From Ancylostoma caninum (lineage: Eukaryota > Nematoda > Chromadorea > Rhabditida > Ancylostomatidae), in NCBI GenBank assembly GCA_037903475.1, contig JBAJFG010000582.1, forward strand, positions 124,001 to 188,000: a stretch of DNA of 64,000 bases. The letters are read 5' to 3'. Made by a program: the position numbers and the translations under genes. Under the pieces are notes generated by a model that was not told where the DNA came from, ran no database searches, and was given only the letters and a program-made list of their open reading frames with translations. Each line of letters opens with the position of its first letter. Position 1 is the first letter of the stretch. Below, piece after piece: positions 12,001 to 22,891 of the stretch.

Positions 12001-15000
12001 GCTGCTTTTCTGCTGTACACTTATCACAGTCTGATTAACGATGAAACACGACCATGATTTATTCCCAGCGTAAAGCTTATATTGATAACACAGATTATGC
12101 GGTTTCTTTATAATATAGTAACATCTATTTTTTGTAAGGTAACAGTCAATAGGAAGATGAATAAGTAGTTGAGTGAATCAGTGTGAGAATTAAAAAGGAC
12201 TTGGAAAATACCACAAATTCGCTATTATCAAAGGAAAAATTGGTCAGATATTCCCTGCCTGTGAGAATGACAAAACTAGATATACACTAGACTGTTTCGT
12301 ATACTTACCACCAAGCAAAGAATAACAGCGACTATTTGCACTCCCATCACATACATGTCGAAGTCAGGTACTGAAATGCCATTGAAATAAGTTTTAAAGT
12401 AAACGAGAATGAAGGCCAAGATGAAGGAAGGCAAGACCTACTCCACTGGAAATCTGATATAATTGTTATCAGTGCTGCGAGAAGGACCTGAATTAGCTCT
12501 TCATCAGTGTTACAAGCAGTTCTACTATGTTTGAGAAGGAAAATCTTTTCTACGTCAACATTATTATTTTTATTCCTCATTCTAAATTGTGCTTGTGGCA
12601 CGACTCTCTGAGATGTTTTCTCCACGAATGTCCCCATATTCCTGGCCGTTCAACACCACGGCCAGCAGGTTCTGGTACAACTGGTGCAGCAGTATTGTTA
12701 ACAGATTCTTTCCGATATATCAACTATCGATGCATTGTCCAACAAGAGAATCTGGCAGAATTTTGTGGGAAAACGTCGTCAATTATGCCAACGAACCTTT
12801 TACCAACCACTACCCCATCGTCTACCTTTTTCTGCGTGATCTCAATGTGTACTTACGTGTTCTTAATGACTAAACTCTCTCACGTGAGAAAGTGCCGGTT
12901 GATGAATGCACGCCTAGAGAACTTTGGAATATATTGCTTCAACATTCAATTTAACGCAGGTGTATACAGATAGCCTAATGAGATGTTCTGGGTTGTTTCG
13001 AATGTCGGAAGAATGAATGCAATTTAAAACAAAAAGACCTCATGATGATATATTCGTGTCGCTTACAGGAGGACGTTTGCTATTGCGACAGCTACATAAG
13101 TTCTAGAACCTATGTAGTGACATCATTTCTTGCTCACAAGGGAAGTGCAGACACGCAGATGAGCATGAAACCTATCTTGCTTGAATCCATGCATGACGAG
13201 GTGCTACATTATCCATCTCATTCCTGTCCTGAGTTCCAAAAAACCGATATCCCACTACGGTGCTATGTATATGCATGGCGGCACCGCGGTTACTCTGGAA
13301 CGAAGTGGTTGAGTAGGGAAGATACTGGACTGTTGGGAAGAGGGGTGAGGTTTGAACCACGTCACGGTCATCCGTTTTTCATTTTTGCTTCTGATTCTTT
13401 TTGTGTTGTTGAAACTGAATTCAACAGGTTAGAGCATAATACCTATCCTTATCGACGTTCCTACCACGGAATAACTATATCAAACGTGGTTTACACCGAT
13501 CGTACAGTGTTCTTACAAGTCGCCATAAAATTGTAAACTTTCCATTCAAAACGAAAAAGGATGAGGTTGCCAGATAATTTGTCCTAGTAAAAATGCAAAG
13601 TACAGAATGAGTGGCCACAATCCGAACCGTTCGAATTATGGCAGAGTGAAAATGAAATGGTGGCACTACTCGAACGGTTTGGATTGTGGTCACTCTTTAA
13701 TTTGCATTTTTACTAGGACAAATTAGCAGCGTCATATATGTATGTTGACGTGTCTCCGCCCGCCATGTGGATTACTTCACTTCTCGATGTTTTGCGTTTT
13801 GGAGGACAATCACAAATCAGAACGGGGTGGAATGTCAACTATATTCGAGGTATTATGTTCCAACCTTTTGAATTTAATTTCAACAACATAGCAGGAATGA
13901 AGAGCAAAAATGCAACACGGTTGGTCATGATGGTGTTCAAACCCGCGACCCTCTGCTTAACAGTACAGTATCTTCTCCCTCGGCCACTTCGTCGTTGAAT
14001 GACACGTGCTGCCATACGTACATATAACATTGTAGTTTGATATCCCTTCCTTGGAACCCAGGGCAGGAATGAAATATATACAGTGGCAACTCGTCAAGCA
14101 AGGATTCAAGCCAGATAGATTTCATTCCGATCTGCGAGTCTGATCTCTTGCACTTCCCTTATCAGCTGTTACACTATGAGCAAAGCATCATTATCGTTTT
14201 CTCTCTAAATGGTACGACACGGTAATTTTTCTGCAGCTGTACAGCATACAAGGAGGCGCAAGTGGGCCAACCCCTGTTGATCTTATCATCAAACAAACCT
14301 AATTGGTTAGCATAGCTCCTCTACTAAAAAATACTTTGGTTTTTAATTTTTACTCATTAATTTCCCTGTGCGAAGTTCCGGACAATTTGCAACGATGACA
14401 TACAACTCACCACTGTACCACAAAGTATGCTTGGTACCATGCATCCTTTACACTGAGCTTCATATGTACTGGTAGATACCGAAGCAATCGCTCTTTCAAT
14501 TACAGCGAACACCATACCGAATAAAATGATATTAAGACCAGTATTTTGTAGGTAAAGTAGTTGGCTCTACATGAGAGGAATCATTACATCATAACAACTG
14601 TATTTATGCTTCTGACGACATACCACAAGCGGTGGGTTCCGGAGAGCAATGCAACACATTCTCGATGGAACCAGGATAAGTCTATTTATATCACAAAGGA
14701 AGTACCCAACAGCAGTTATAAATAGTGTTGATCTTAAGCAAGAGATGCTGGTTAGGATTTCCAACAATAGATGTGTATGTACTAGTCTGTCGGCTACGTA
14801 CCGCCAGAGCTTTTTTTTTAGAAATTCGGAGGAAAAAGAAGTCAACATGAAGTTCATGTGAAAAACGTGCCTACCTGAAGTTCACATGAAGATTTTTCTG
14901 AACAATACAGATATAGAATAGTACGAAATCAACAGGAACAAACAATAAATCCATTGTTATTTCGAGAGAAAATAAAGCATAGTTCCATCCATCCAGTTCT

Positions 15001-15017
15001 GGCACCTCTGTGTTCAT
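9005..15017 (-). CDS. seven-transmembrane chemoreceptor, Sra superfamily (Sre/Srab-like), 7 exons
   Basis: Exons on the minus strand: 15017-14875, 14747-14624, 14566-14411, 12437-12309, 10448-10299, 9329-9237 and 9166-9005. Phases agree throughout and total 957 nt (318 residues plus TAA). Exon 1 starts MNTEVPELDG and contains TM1 and LHVNF, an H-x-N motif of this superfamily. Exon 3 carries FAVIERAIASVSTSTYE, the ER...YE motif after TM3. Exon 5 has RRRHSVSVPLSDKYQMDENI, the third intracellular loop signature. Exon 7 ends FNELREMWS, a typical C-terminus. Donors are GTAGGC, GTATGT, GTGAGT, GTAAGT, GTGAAT and GTAAGT; most acceptors end CAG. The exon 4 acceptor (TGGAGTAG) is the weakest, and using the CAG 9 bases upstream would break the frame. 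An AAATTTCAG 28 bp before ATG could be a spliced-leader acceptor. Function inferred: a chemosensory GPCR in the plasma membrane, ligand unknown. Introns 3 and 4 are 2.0 and 1.9 kb and hold repeats. Confidence 0.85.
11898..12045. repeat. diverged half-copy of the foldback element at 15467-15717
   Basis: GCAGCAATTGACGGGAAATG, then CCGGGCTGCTTTTCTGCTGT and ACACTTATCACAG, follow the order of the right arm of the foldback at 15467-15717. The left arm is missing. It lies in intron 4 of the receptor gene. Confidence 0.5.
13156..14130. repeat. inverted pair of tRNA-derived (SINE-like) repeats in receptor intron 3
   Basis: The plus arm (13156 to about 13500) matches the reverse complement of 14130 to about 13840. 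Each arm contains a tRNA-like stretch: GAAGTGGTTGAG / GAAGTGGCCGAG as box A and GAGGTTTGAACC / GCGGGTTTGAACAC as box B, about 50 bp apart. Arms are about 70-80% alike by eye. A small palindromic MITE lies between them. Whether these were two SINE insertions or one foldback element is open. Confidence 0.65.
13577..13723. mobile_element. palindromic MITE with TA flanks
   Basis: Ends ATTTGTCCTAGTAAAAATGC and its inverted copy are flanked by TA. Complementary arms of about 57 bp (including CACAATCCGAACCGTTCGA) leave a loop of about 30 bp, so nearly the whole element folds on itself. TA target and small size suggest a Tc1/mariner-mobilised MITE. It is inside receptor intron 3. Confidence 0.85.
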
Positions 15018-15466
15018 CTATGAATGGTACCTTCTAAATATCGATCTGAAATTTAACTGATATCATTCAAAAAACATTGAGCAAGCAAATAAGCGCGAAT
15101 ATGTTGACGATGTTCAAGTACTCCATAGAAGAAGTGGAGGTCTTGATGTTGACAAGTTGTTAAAGAAAGTGTGTCACCTCTTTTCGTGTGTTGTTCAGGT
15201 CAACAGAATATGGACCTCCTCGTCCGATGATAACATCAAAACCCATAGAAATGACGAAATATTCGTTTTTGGAGGGTCCGAAGGTGCGGTTCAGGGGAGC
15301 AGCTGGGCGGAGCGGTCCGTTAGTGTACGAGTTTCCCTGTCTATCCCGTCCTGCGCTGTCTTCATTGGTGCGCACGTTTTCAACATGATAAGCTGTGATT
15401 GATCGATCGATAACGCTAGCGGTGCCGCGCCGCCGGGTCTGAGGGAAATTTGTCCGCGCTACAATT
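15018..15466. other. presumed promoter region of the receptor gene
   Basis: Sequence upstream of the receptor start on the minus strand. No TATA-like or other recognisable promoter element stood out. Short plus-strand open frames have no family resemblance. Confidence 0.3.
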
Positions 15467-15717
15467 CTGATAACCGTGCAGGACGAACGCAGACCAAACG
15501 GCGAAATGGTTCGGGTAGAAACCTAGCAGCAACGGTTGTCAGCAACGGTTGTCATCCTCCCCTCGATTGCTGCTCAATCTGTCGGCCCTTCAGCAGCAAT
15601 TGCTGAGGGACGGCAGCAGTCAAGGGGAGGATGGCAGCTACTGGCAACCGTTGCTGCTAGGGTTTCTAACCGAACCATTGCCCCGTTCGGGCTGCGTTCG
15701 TGCTGCACAGTTATCAG
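15467..15717. mobile_element. foldback/MITE element with long arms
   Basis: The ends CTGATAACCGTGCAG and CTGCACAGTTATCAG are inverted. Complementarity runs inward through ACGAACGCAG, TGGTTCGG, TAGCAGCAACGG and ATCCTCCCC for over 100 bp per arm. No clear target duplication was found. It lies just upstream (5' side) of the receptor gene. The short open frames here are shadows. Confidence 0.75.
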
Positions 15718-16232
15718 AGAATCTAATATGGCCTTCAAAAACAGTTTTTTTCTTTGGTTTTGGCACATGTCATGTATGAACGTGGAGAAGGCCAGAATAT
15801 GCCACTAACTCGACACAGAATTGAGGTGACACACTGCCTTCTATAGCAGCGAGAAACTGCACTTAGGCTTACGAAAAGGATTTTTTTCTGCAGTTTTCAC
15901 CTGTCTTGGCCAATTAATGTACTAATTGATGTAAATTTCGCTTTCGCAGCATGTCTATTACTAAATTTACATCCATGCGACTGGAAGAGTATAAAGTTGA
16001 GGAATGAAAAGGGTGAATCGCTTTGTGCGGAATGGTAGCGTCACACGATAAAGAGCAGAAACTTAACGAAATTCCCTTTTCTTGCTAGTGGATATCTTTT
16101 CCGGAAAGTGTAGTCAGTGGTAGTTGTCCTCAGCCGCGTGGCAGCAGCATGCATCCAGAAGGTCCTTAAAGACAGTGTCCCTCCTTGTTTTTCGAACAGG
16201 AGGTATGAATAGATTCTCACGCTACGCCAATT

Positions 16233-16455
16233 TCAATAATGTACATCGAATGCCAATGAAATTACGAAAACCCCGTTACTTAAGCGCCTAAAATTTCTAC
16301 TTCTGATATCAGCTATGTGAAGCACTGTGACCACGGCTGCAGCGGCCAACAATGCTCGTCCGGTGGTTAAGATCACCAGTGACACCAGGCTTTGCACGTA
16401 GCTTTGTTCTAGCCAACCACTACAGATATCTATTGGAATGGGGAATATGTTCGTG
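16233..16455 (-). CDS. hypothetical membrane-protein exon (partial)
   Basis: After an acceptor (AAAAAACAG) the minus strand is open for 73 codons to a TGA. It begins TNIFPIPIDICSGWLEQSYV and contains a hydrophobic segment near SLVSLVILTTGRALLAAAAV (residues about 23-45), then basic IRSRNFRRLS. An internal donor GTAATTTC after SNGVF could end the exon earlier, near 16273. Possible upstream exons around 16595-16720 (for example after TTTTCTGTAG) could not be joined in frame. The segment reads like a transmembrane helix plus a cytoplasmic basic stretch; I do not recognise a family. Confidence 0.4.
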
Positions 16456-17017
16456 CTGTTTTTTCACGGACCTAGGAACCACCACCTTCCACGAACATTG
16501 TAGACCACACTGAATGGGTGGCATAGCTACTTCGCACTTCTATTAATGCTGCCAGAGACAGGGCAGCTTGCCAGCTCCGTGTCTACAGAAAATTGCTTCA
16601 CGGAATGCGCCAGCTAAACTTACACAATGTGGAGAGGTAGCATCAGTAGTGATCATTCCTTACAAAATTTGCCCTCTCTGAATTGGGTTTACCACTTCTA
16701 TGCTGTCCTTTCAGCAGCAAAGTTTCCTCTATAAAAGTCGTTGATATCCCTAGCCATTAAGCCACATTTGATTCACAGTTGAAGTCGAAGGATAGTCGGT
16801 TGCTGGGAGGTTCAATTTTGTTGACTTTGGTGGTCACAACGCATGCGGTAGAGAACAAGGTGAAGTTAGAATTGAAAAAATGAGATCAACGGTTGCAAAG
16901 AGCAAATCAAGAGCTACTAAATGAAATATAGCGCATGTGAAGCAAGATTCAAATCATCATGAAAAAACAAGTTGAAAAAAAACCGCACGAACTTATTATC
17001 CAACCCAATATACATTT

Positions 17018-17478
17018 GAGAGTACATATTTGCTTCCGTGTCCGTACTCTCTGTCCATTCCATTTGTGTCTGAATGAACCACTTCCTCATTTCCTTGTAT
17101 ATACATGGAAATACATGTACAATATAAGTTATATACATGGACCGCGGTGGACCCCTACCACTTATTACCACAAGAACCGCTTGACAACAAATCATTTCAA
17201 GATAACATTCGCACTGAATCGGTTACATCCAATTATTCGCAGAAACTAGGGTAATCGAAGGGCATGAGTTCGCCGATATGGAAGAGCGGTGCCGCTGACA
17301 GGATCGAGGCTTCTCAGGCGAGCGGTAGACATGCGTAAGAAGGCAGATTTCTTACTTGAAAAAGGAAACGTTTACTAAAAGCATCTACATTTTTGTTTGC
17401 ATTCAATGTGAAGTATGCTAGTGAAGCCGGCGTCGGCAAAAGTCTGGAAGTCCGGCGTAAGCCGGACGGCCAGACTAG
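17018..17478 (+). mobile_element. Helitron-like element, family 1, copy C (5'-truncated)
   Basis: It aligns with the unique part of copies A and B (TCCATTCCATTTGTGTCTGA..., ATCATTTCAAGATAACATTC...) and ends in the same hairpin with AGTCCGGCGTAAGCCGGACG and CTAG at 17475-17478. The base after CTAG is C, not T. It has no minisatellite and no 5' end. Confidence 0.7.
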
Positions 17479-18914
17479 CATGAAAGTGAAACATAAGACT
17501 GGAAAAGAGCTGAACTAATTCAATCCTGGGAACACGCAGCATGCTTTCGTTCAAGGATATTTTAATTGTGGAGGGTTTTTTTCTATCACACTCTCTCTCC
17601 AAAACGGGCGAAGTTTTTGGAGATAAAAACAATTTTTGACTTCAAAGAATGATTTTATGAACGATGCTTATTTAAACTGATGGAGTTCCGAGTCAACAGA
17701 ACAAAAACAGCAAATGTTCATGGGTGTGTATTTCGAAGCCAATTTCGAATCGAAACGACCGAAATGTAGAGTTATTGGGTGGATTTGATGTAACATTCAA
17801 TGCACTGTCTAGTGTTTGCCACAAAACTCCTATCACAACTAGAGTATCTCCGTAGTGTCATACACTGGCGGCCCTTTTCAGAATTATAGAGCAACGTACG
17901 TAATTAGCGGTAAAATATGGCGTTGGCATCCAGACCTAAGAGCTTTCATCAGACACAGCAGAGGGCTGTTTGGGATTAATAATAATAATTTGGGATTAAT
18001 AATCCATTGCAACCCACTTGCTCCGTCGTGATGTCAGTCGACAACTGAAAAGAAATATCTATGAAAAGCCATACACACAAATGGACAAATAGAGCTTTTT
18101 CTAAGAAGTAATGATGAAATGCATTGCATTGTGAGAGAGTGGCTTGCTCGCACTTTGCACCTATTTCCATGGCTATTCGTTCCGTTTTCGCAAAAATTGT
18201 TTTCGATAACGAGCGAATGAGAGTCTAGAGTCATTGCTAACACGATTGGGAAAAATAACGAGCTCAGCACGATATCGTGGGAAGGTCGTTATAATGAATG
18301 TGCCAGAATGCAATCGCACGCTTAAAGTTCGTCGAAGTGACGTCGAAAAAAAAAACTAAATCGGTCTTGAGCAATGACATATATTGGATCTATTCTATCA
18401 GAATTTCGACACACTTGATTCAGACTTCAGGCAGTCTGGACATTTTCAAATAGCTGTACGTTGTTGCCCATGTTACCTCTTAACTGGAATCTTCTATCTC
18501 AAAAGATGTGCATTCCGATGACGAACAGAAGAAGAAAGAAGAAAGCAAGGTGGACAAATTTGGACTCACAAGAGCATTTTGGACCTTATTTCCCTTAATT
18601 TTCGCGTGGTTATAGAGTCTGGTTCGAGATTTATTGGAGTTGGTGGAAATTTATCACATCTGTCATAGCTCTACGCCGCTATGCAGTCGAATTCAGCTTG
18701 GGTCGAAATTATAATGCTAAGGGTTTAACTCGTAATTATGTGGTGAGTTAGTGCTTCTTTGTTTGTCAGCTTCGGATCTGCGCTTCTACTTCTTGCGTAC
18801 AAGATTACAATCCTATAGGTGGTCCATGCTAACGAACACTGATTCGACAACCCATTTTTGTCGCAGTAATGTTTCTACAAGCTACGTCTTAAATTGTTGA
18901 CAGCGTCCAGAAGA
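17479..18914. other. no gene recognised (1.4 kb)
   Basis: Short open frames only; no repeats, RNA genes or splice-supported coding were recognised. Confidence 0.35.
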
Positions 18915-18916
18915 TA

Positions 18917-19821
18917 TGGTGGCGGCCACATATTTAGCACACCGCCAATTTCGAGCGATTAACAGACGAAAAAAAAATTCGTATTTCAAGCTTGGAAAGA
19001 GCTATGAAGACCATACTCGAGAATATGATAGGGCGTAGTGTTCTCTTTATTACTTCTACTCCATTCCTCAAGAAAATGTCTTTCACTGGAACTACCCTCA
19101 TTCTTCGCATTTACAGCTCGAAATGCAATACTTTTGAAAATACTTTCGTCGCACTCTTGCATCACTTTATCAAATGGAGAGAAAATGTGATTTTATTCTG
19201 AGTATTAGTGCACATTTTGCTATAGTAGTTTTGATGCACAGTTATTCACCTCAGGGAAGAATAAAGATCATCAGCATGGCTAAAAAATTGCGAAAAAGAG
19301 AATCCATGCTTATTATAAGCAGAAATTATAAACTTCAGCTGTGGATTTCCCATCGATTTGTGCTACTAACAGACATTCAGGTAGTCACAGGAGAAATCCG
19401 ACGCTTGCATTATTTTCGAGATTCAATAAAATGATTTTTGATCAATAAAATGAAATTTTCGACAATTTCTGGCGGTTTGTTTCTGTCTCTGGCTTCAGCT
19501 GGCACGGAGACTGCGCAAATGGCTTTCACAGCAAAATGCTGAAGAGAAAAGTGCTCAATTTAAATCACCACTTTACCTTCCATCAGAGGTGGATTCAAAA
19601 CTTTTATACCTACTTCGAGAAAACCGACGAAATTAGAGTTTTATTTTTCAATCAAGTTCCAAGTGATCCTCTGCTCGTGATGAGCAACAGAAAAGAAGCC
19701 CTCATAGATAGAGCCAAATCACATACCGAACCTTGGTTTTGATTGCTCCTCCTAGGGTTGAGATATGCAGAAAATTCTGCGGTCGGAAATCGGGGGTGTG
19801 CTAGATATGTGGCCGCCACTG
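18917..19821. mobile_element. Tc1-like element, non-autonomous or decayed (905 bp)
   Basis: Inverted ends: left TGGTGGCGGCCACATATTTA and, from the right, CAGTGGCGGCCACATATCTA, both continuing to GCACACC. TA flanks each side. CAGTGG-type ends with a TA target are typical of Tc1-like elements. The interior open frames show no clear transposase motif. Confidence 0.75.
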
Positions 19822-20363
19822 TATCTTAGGAGATATCTTCACATAACTTTTCAAAGGCACCATGATTTGGAAAGAAGGTTCAATGAAACCATACGTAGGA
19901 AGTGTGATGGAATTCTCACGAGAGCGAAATCAACATAAAAATTTCACCGATTCTGGTAATGCGTCTGAAATTCACTGCGTCTCAGTTCATTGGTTGGTTC
20001 AGTTTTTTGAGAAAGAATTTTTCTGCAATTCGCAGTGAGCTACAAAATGGTTGGAGAATGCACTTCAAATGGCTTGAAATGAGCTAGACGATCCCCATTC
20101 CGCGCCACAATCACCGGAATAACCGAGCGCTTCACGCCCTGTTTATGCGCTGTTCGAGAGTCAGTACTCTGCTATGTAATGCTATTGTATTATTATTTAT
20201 TGCGGTGGAATAACCGCCATGAGTGTTATGAATTCTTTTGAAGTTCTCTTTGTCTTTTCGAGACATGAAAATTTTCGAGCGACCTGTTACTCAAATTATG
20301 TTGCTTTCGAGTTCCACCATCTGAACCATTTTCCATTTCGACAATATTTTCCACATATTTGGT

Positions 20364-20834
20364 CAAACTAGGGAAGGATACTAGCGGGGTCTGACAACTC
20401 GTAATGAAATTTATAATGCCAAATGCAGTTTTCGATCCTGATATCAAATCTGTTTTCCTTATCTGCTGCGAAGTCCTCTGTGAGGAACGCATGGCATGAT
20501 TTCGGCTAGTCTAGGCCGGCTAAGTCTGAGTTTTGAATCATATTCTGCCGAAAACATTGGCAAAACTGTTTGAAACTTGTTCATTAATCGAAATTAAATA
20601 GTACTTCCTAAATTTTCCTAGATCCAAATAAGTTTCCGTGATTTTCTGGCAGAAAATATCCAAGAATTCAAATTTTGGCTGCCTTGCATAAGCCGGAATC
20701 ATGCCACGTAACTCTTTGTAGAGAGCTCCGCAGCAGATAAGGAAAACGGATTTGAGATCAGCATTGAAAACTGCATTTGATGGTATACATTTCGTTACGA
20801 GTTGTCGGACCCCCCTAGTATCCTTCCCTGGTAA
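20364..20834. repeat. large inverted repeat, about 140-bp arms
   Basis: The left arm 20364-20504 (AGGGAAGGATACTAG, GACAACTCGTAA, AAATGCAGTTTTCGAT, TTTTCCTTATCTGCTGCG, GGCATGATT) matches the inverted right arm 20694-20834. A spacer of about 190 bp separates them. No coding sequence; either a foldback element or two opposite insertions. Confidence 0.75.
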
Positions 20835-22660
20835 GCAAAACGCTCATTCAGCAACAAGTGTCCCTATACTTTTGATACAAAGAATTCTTTCCTCGATCTG
20901 CTGAATCAAATGGGACAAAAAATCAGACCGATTATAAGACTGCCAGCTTCGTCATGGGTAGAAATCGGGGTGCCCCTATACTTTTGATACGCGCTGTATA
21001 ATGCCAGTAATGTTATTTCATGTTGTGTTATATGACTGTTGTGTTTGTTGTCACTGGAAATGTAGCCGTCGTAGCATCTGTCCTCAAGTGAAGCGCAAAA
21101 ATCGTGAAGTGGTTTCTGTGTTTGGAGATGCACGAAAGCGACGCATAAGACAAGTGCTGAATCATGAAATTGAGATCCTCTGTTCAAATTAAAGAAAGAA
21201 GGTACAACTCACTCGACTGGTTTAGTCATTTTCTTAAGAATGCAGTATGCACAGAAAATATAATCGATTCTTTTTTAGACAAGCACGCTGTTTGAATCTT
21301 TGCCAATCTTTATGGAAAAGCTGCTTCATTTATACGCTCCTGCCTTTGAGGGAGTGTGAATGTGAGTTCTGGAAAAAAATTAGAGAAATGAAGAAAAAGG
21401 AATTAGAAAATTTCTCGGACAACTGTTTCAAAGGAGAAGTGAAAAGGGAGAAATGACAAGTCATTTCTTGACGAAATACATAATAACGGAAAGATTGTTG
21501 TGTTCTGAATATTCTCTCATGTTCTCTAATTATTTGCTCGAAAAAGTAGATGAAGACGAAATTTTGAACGCTTCCAAAATTTTCATAACTATATGGAAGA
21601 CGCACCCAATTGTAACTTTACAATACCTACCAGGAGAAGTGAAAAAACGCTAATTTGCATCAGCGTTCGAGGGGAAACATCAGACAATGAACAGTGATTA
21701 AATTCAGGGAATGATTTACTAGGGGTTGTAGTAACCCTCTCGAAATGACGATGAAACGATGCGTCGTGGTTAACGGGCAGCTCTGGTTTGCAACCATGAA
21801 CGAGCTACGAGTTAACTAACAACCGTGGCGTTTCAATGACGAGGCTTTGGCAAAACGATCCAACCTTCAGAGGTTTTGAACGTTCAACCATCAGACAGAA
21901 TATGTTACCATAGCCATATATTCATGTGTTCATTCTAACCCAGGCGCACAGTGAATCTTGTCCCGCATAGCATAACTTTGATGCGTTGAGCTTAAAAATA
22001 TACTTCCGTGCTCATAAAGAATGTGGGGTTTAGTAGGGGAAGGTATGAGGATTAGCTATCAAAATCACCCAACAGGAAATCGGGGTCATTGATGATCTAC
22101 GCGGAAAGCCATGATGATCGAGACAGTGGGGACATCGATCAGCTGGTATGCCTGAAATAACGTCATCACCGAAGAGGAGTCAGTAGGTGTTGCTGTGCAA
22201 AAAGGATAGGAAATTCGCGATCAGCAGTCAAAATAAACCGTATGCAAAATTTCAGAGGAAAAGTGCGAAATTGCGAGTACAGGATTACGCCCTGATCATT
22301 TACTACGACTACCACTCACGAAGGAACTACCACTAGACATAGGGTAGTTAGGCGTCTCGCAGAATCTTTCCAATTTTTGCATAAAGGGGTTATCTTAGGT
22401 ACATAATTCTACATGGTGCTACCATATTTACACCGAAGTCAACAATTTTGCTTGGTTTTCTCCAGTAATTACAGATAATTACACCGTTAACTTATAAGGA
22501 GTTATGTCACAAAATGGATACCAATTCATATTCTGCACTTCAAATAACCTTCTTCTTAAAAATTTCGGCGGAAAACAATTCTTTGAAAATTTGGGCTCAT
22601 GTGAGCACCTTCAGCAGTTCCATTGTTAATGAAATGCTTCTAAGCTTTCAGAATACTAAT
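20835..22660. other. no gene recognised; possible mariner/Tc1 end fragments
   Basis: CCCTATACTTTTGATAC occurs twice in the same orientation (20862 and 20974), the second followed by GCGCTGTA. This resembles Tc1/mariner termini but no paired inverted end was found. Two adjacent plus-strand open frames (21247-21653) have no recognisable domain. Confidence 0.35.
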
Positions 22661-22891
22661 TATCAGGTTGGTGCGAAATTAATTGCCGAAACGAACACTC
22701 CAGTTTAAAGTTTATAACTTGGCCTAAACTGGTGGAATGATATGTTTCTACGATGAAAACTGAGGTCGCGAAAATCTAAAAACTTTCGGAAGGTGACTTC
22801 GGCATATTCTAGATCAGCAGTCTGCTGGTGTCGCAGGTTTGCATCTGGGACGCGGAAAAAGTGAAATTCAGTAAGGGAAAGGTCTGAGAAA

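Noticed and set aside
12589..12873. plus-strand 94-residue frame opposite the receptor gene
   Set aside because: It lies largely in receptor intron 3, has no splice partner and no family resemblance.
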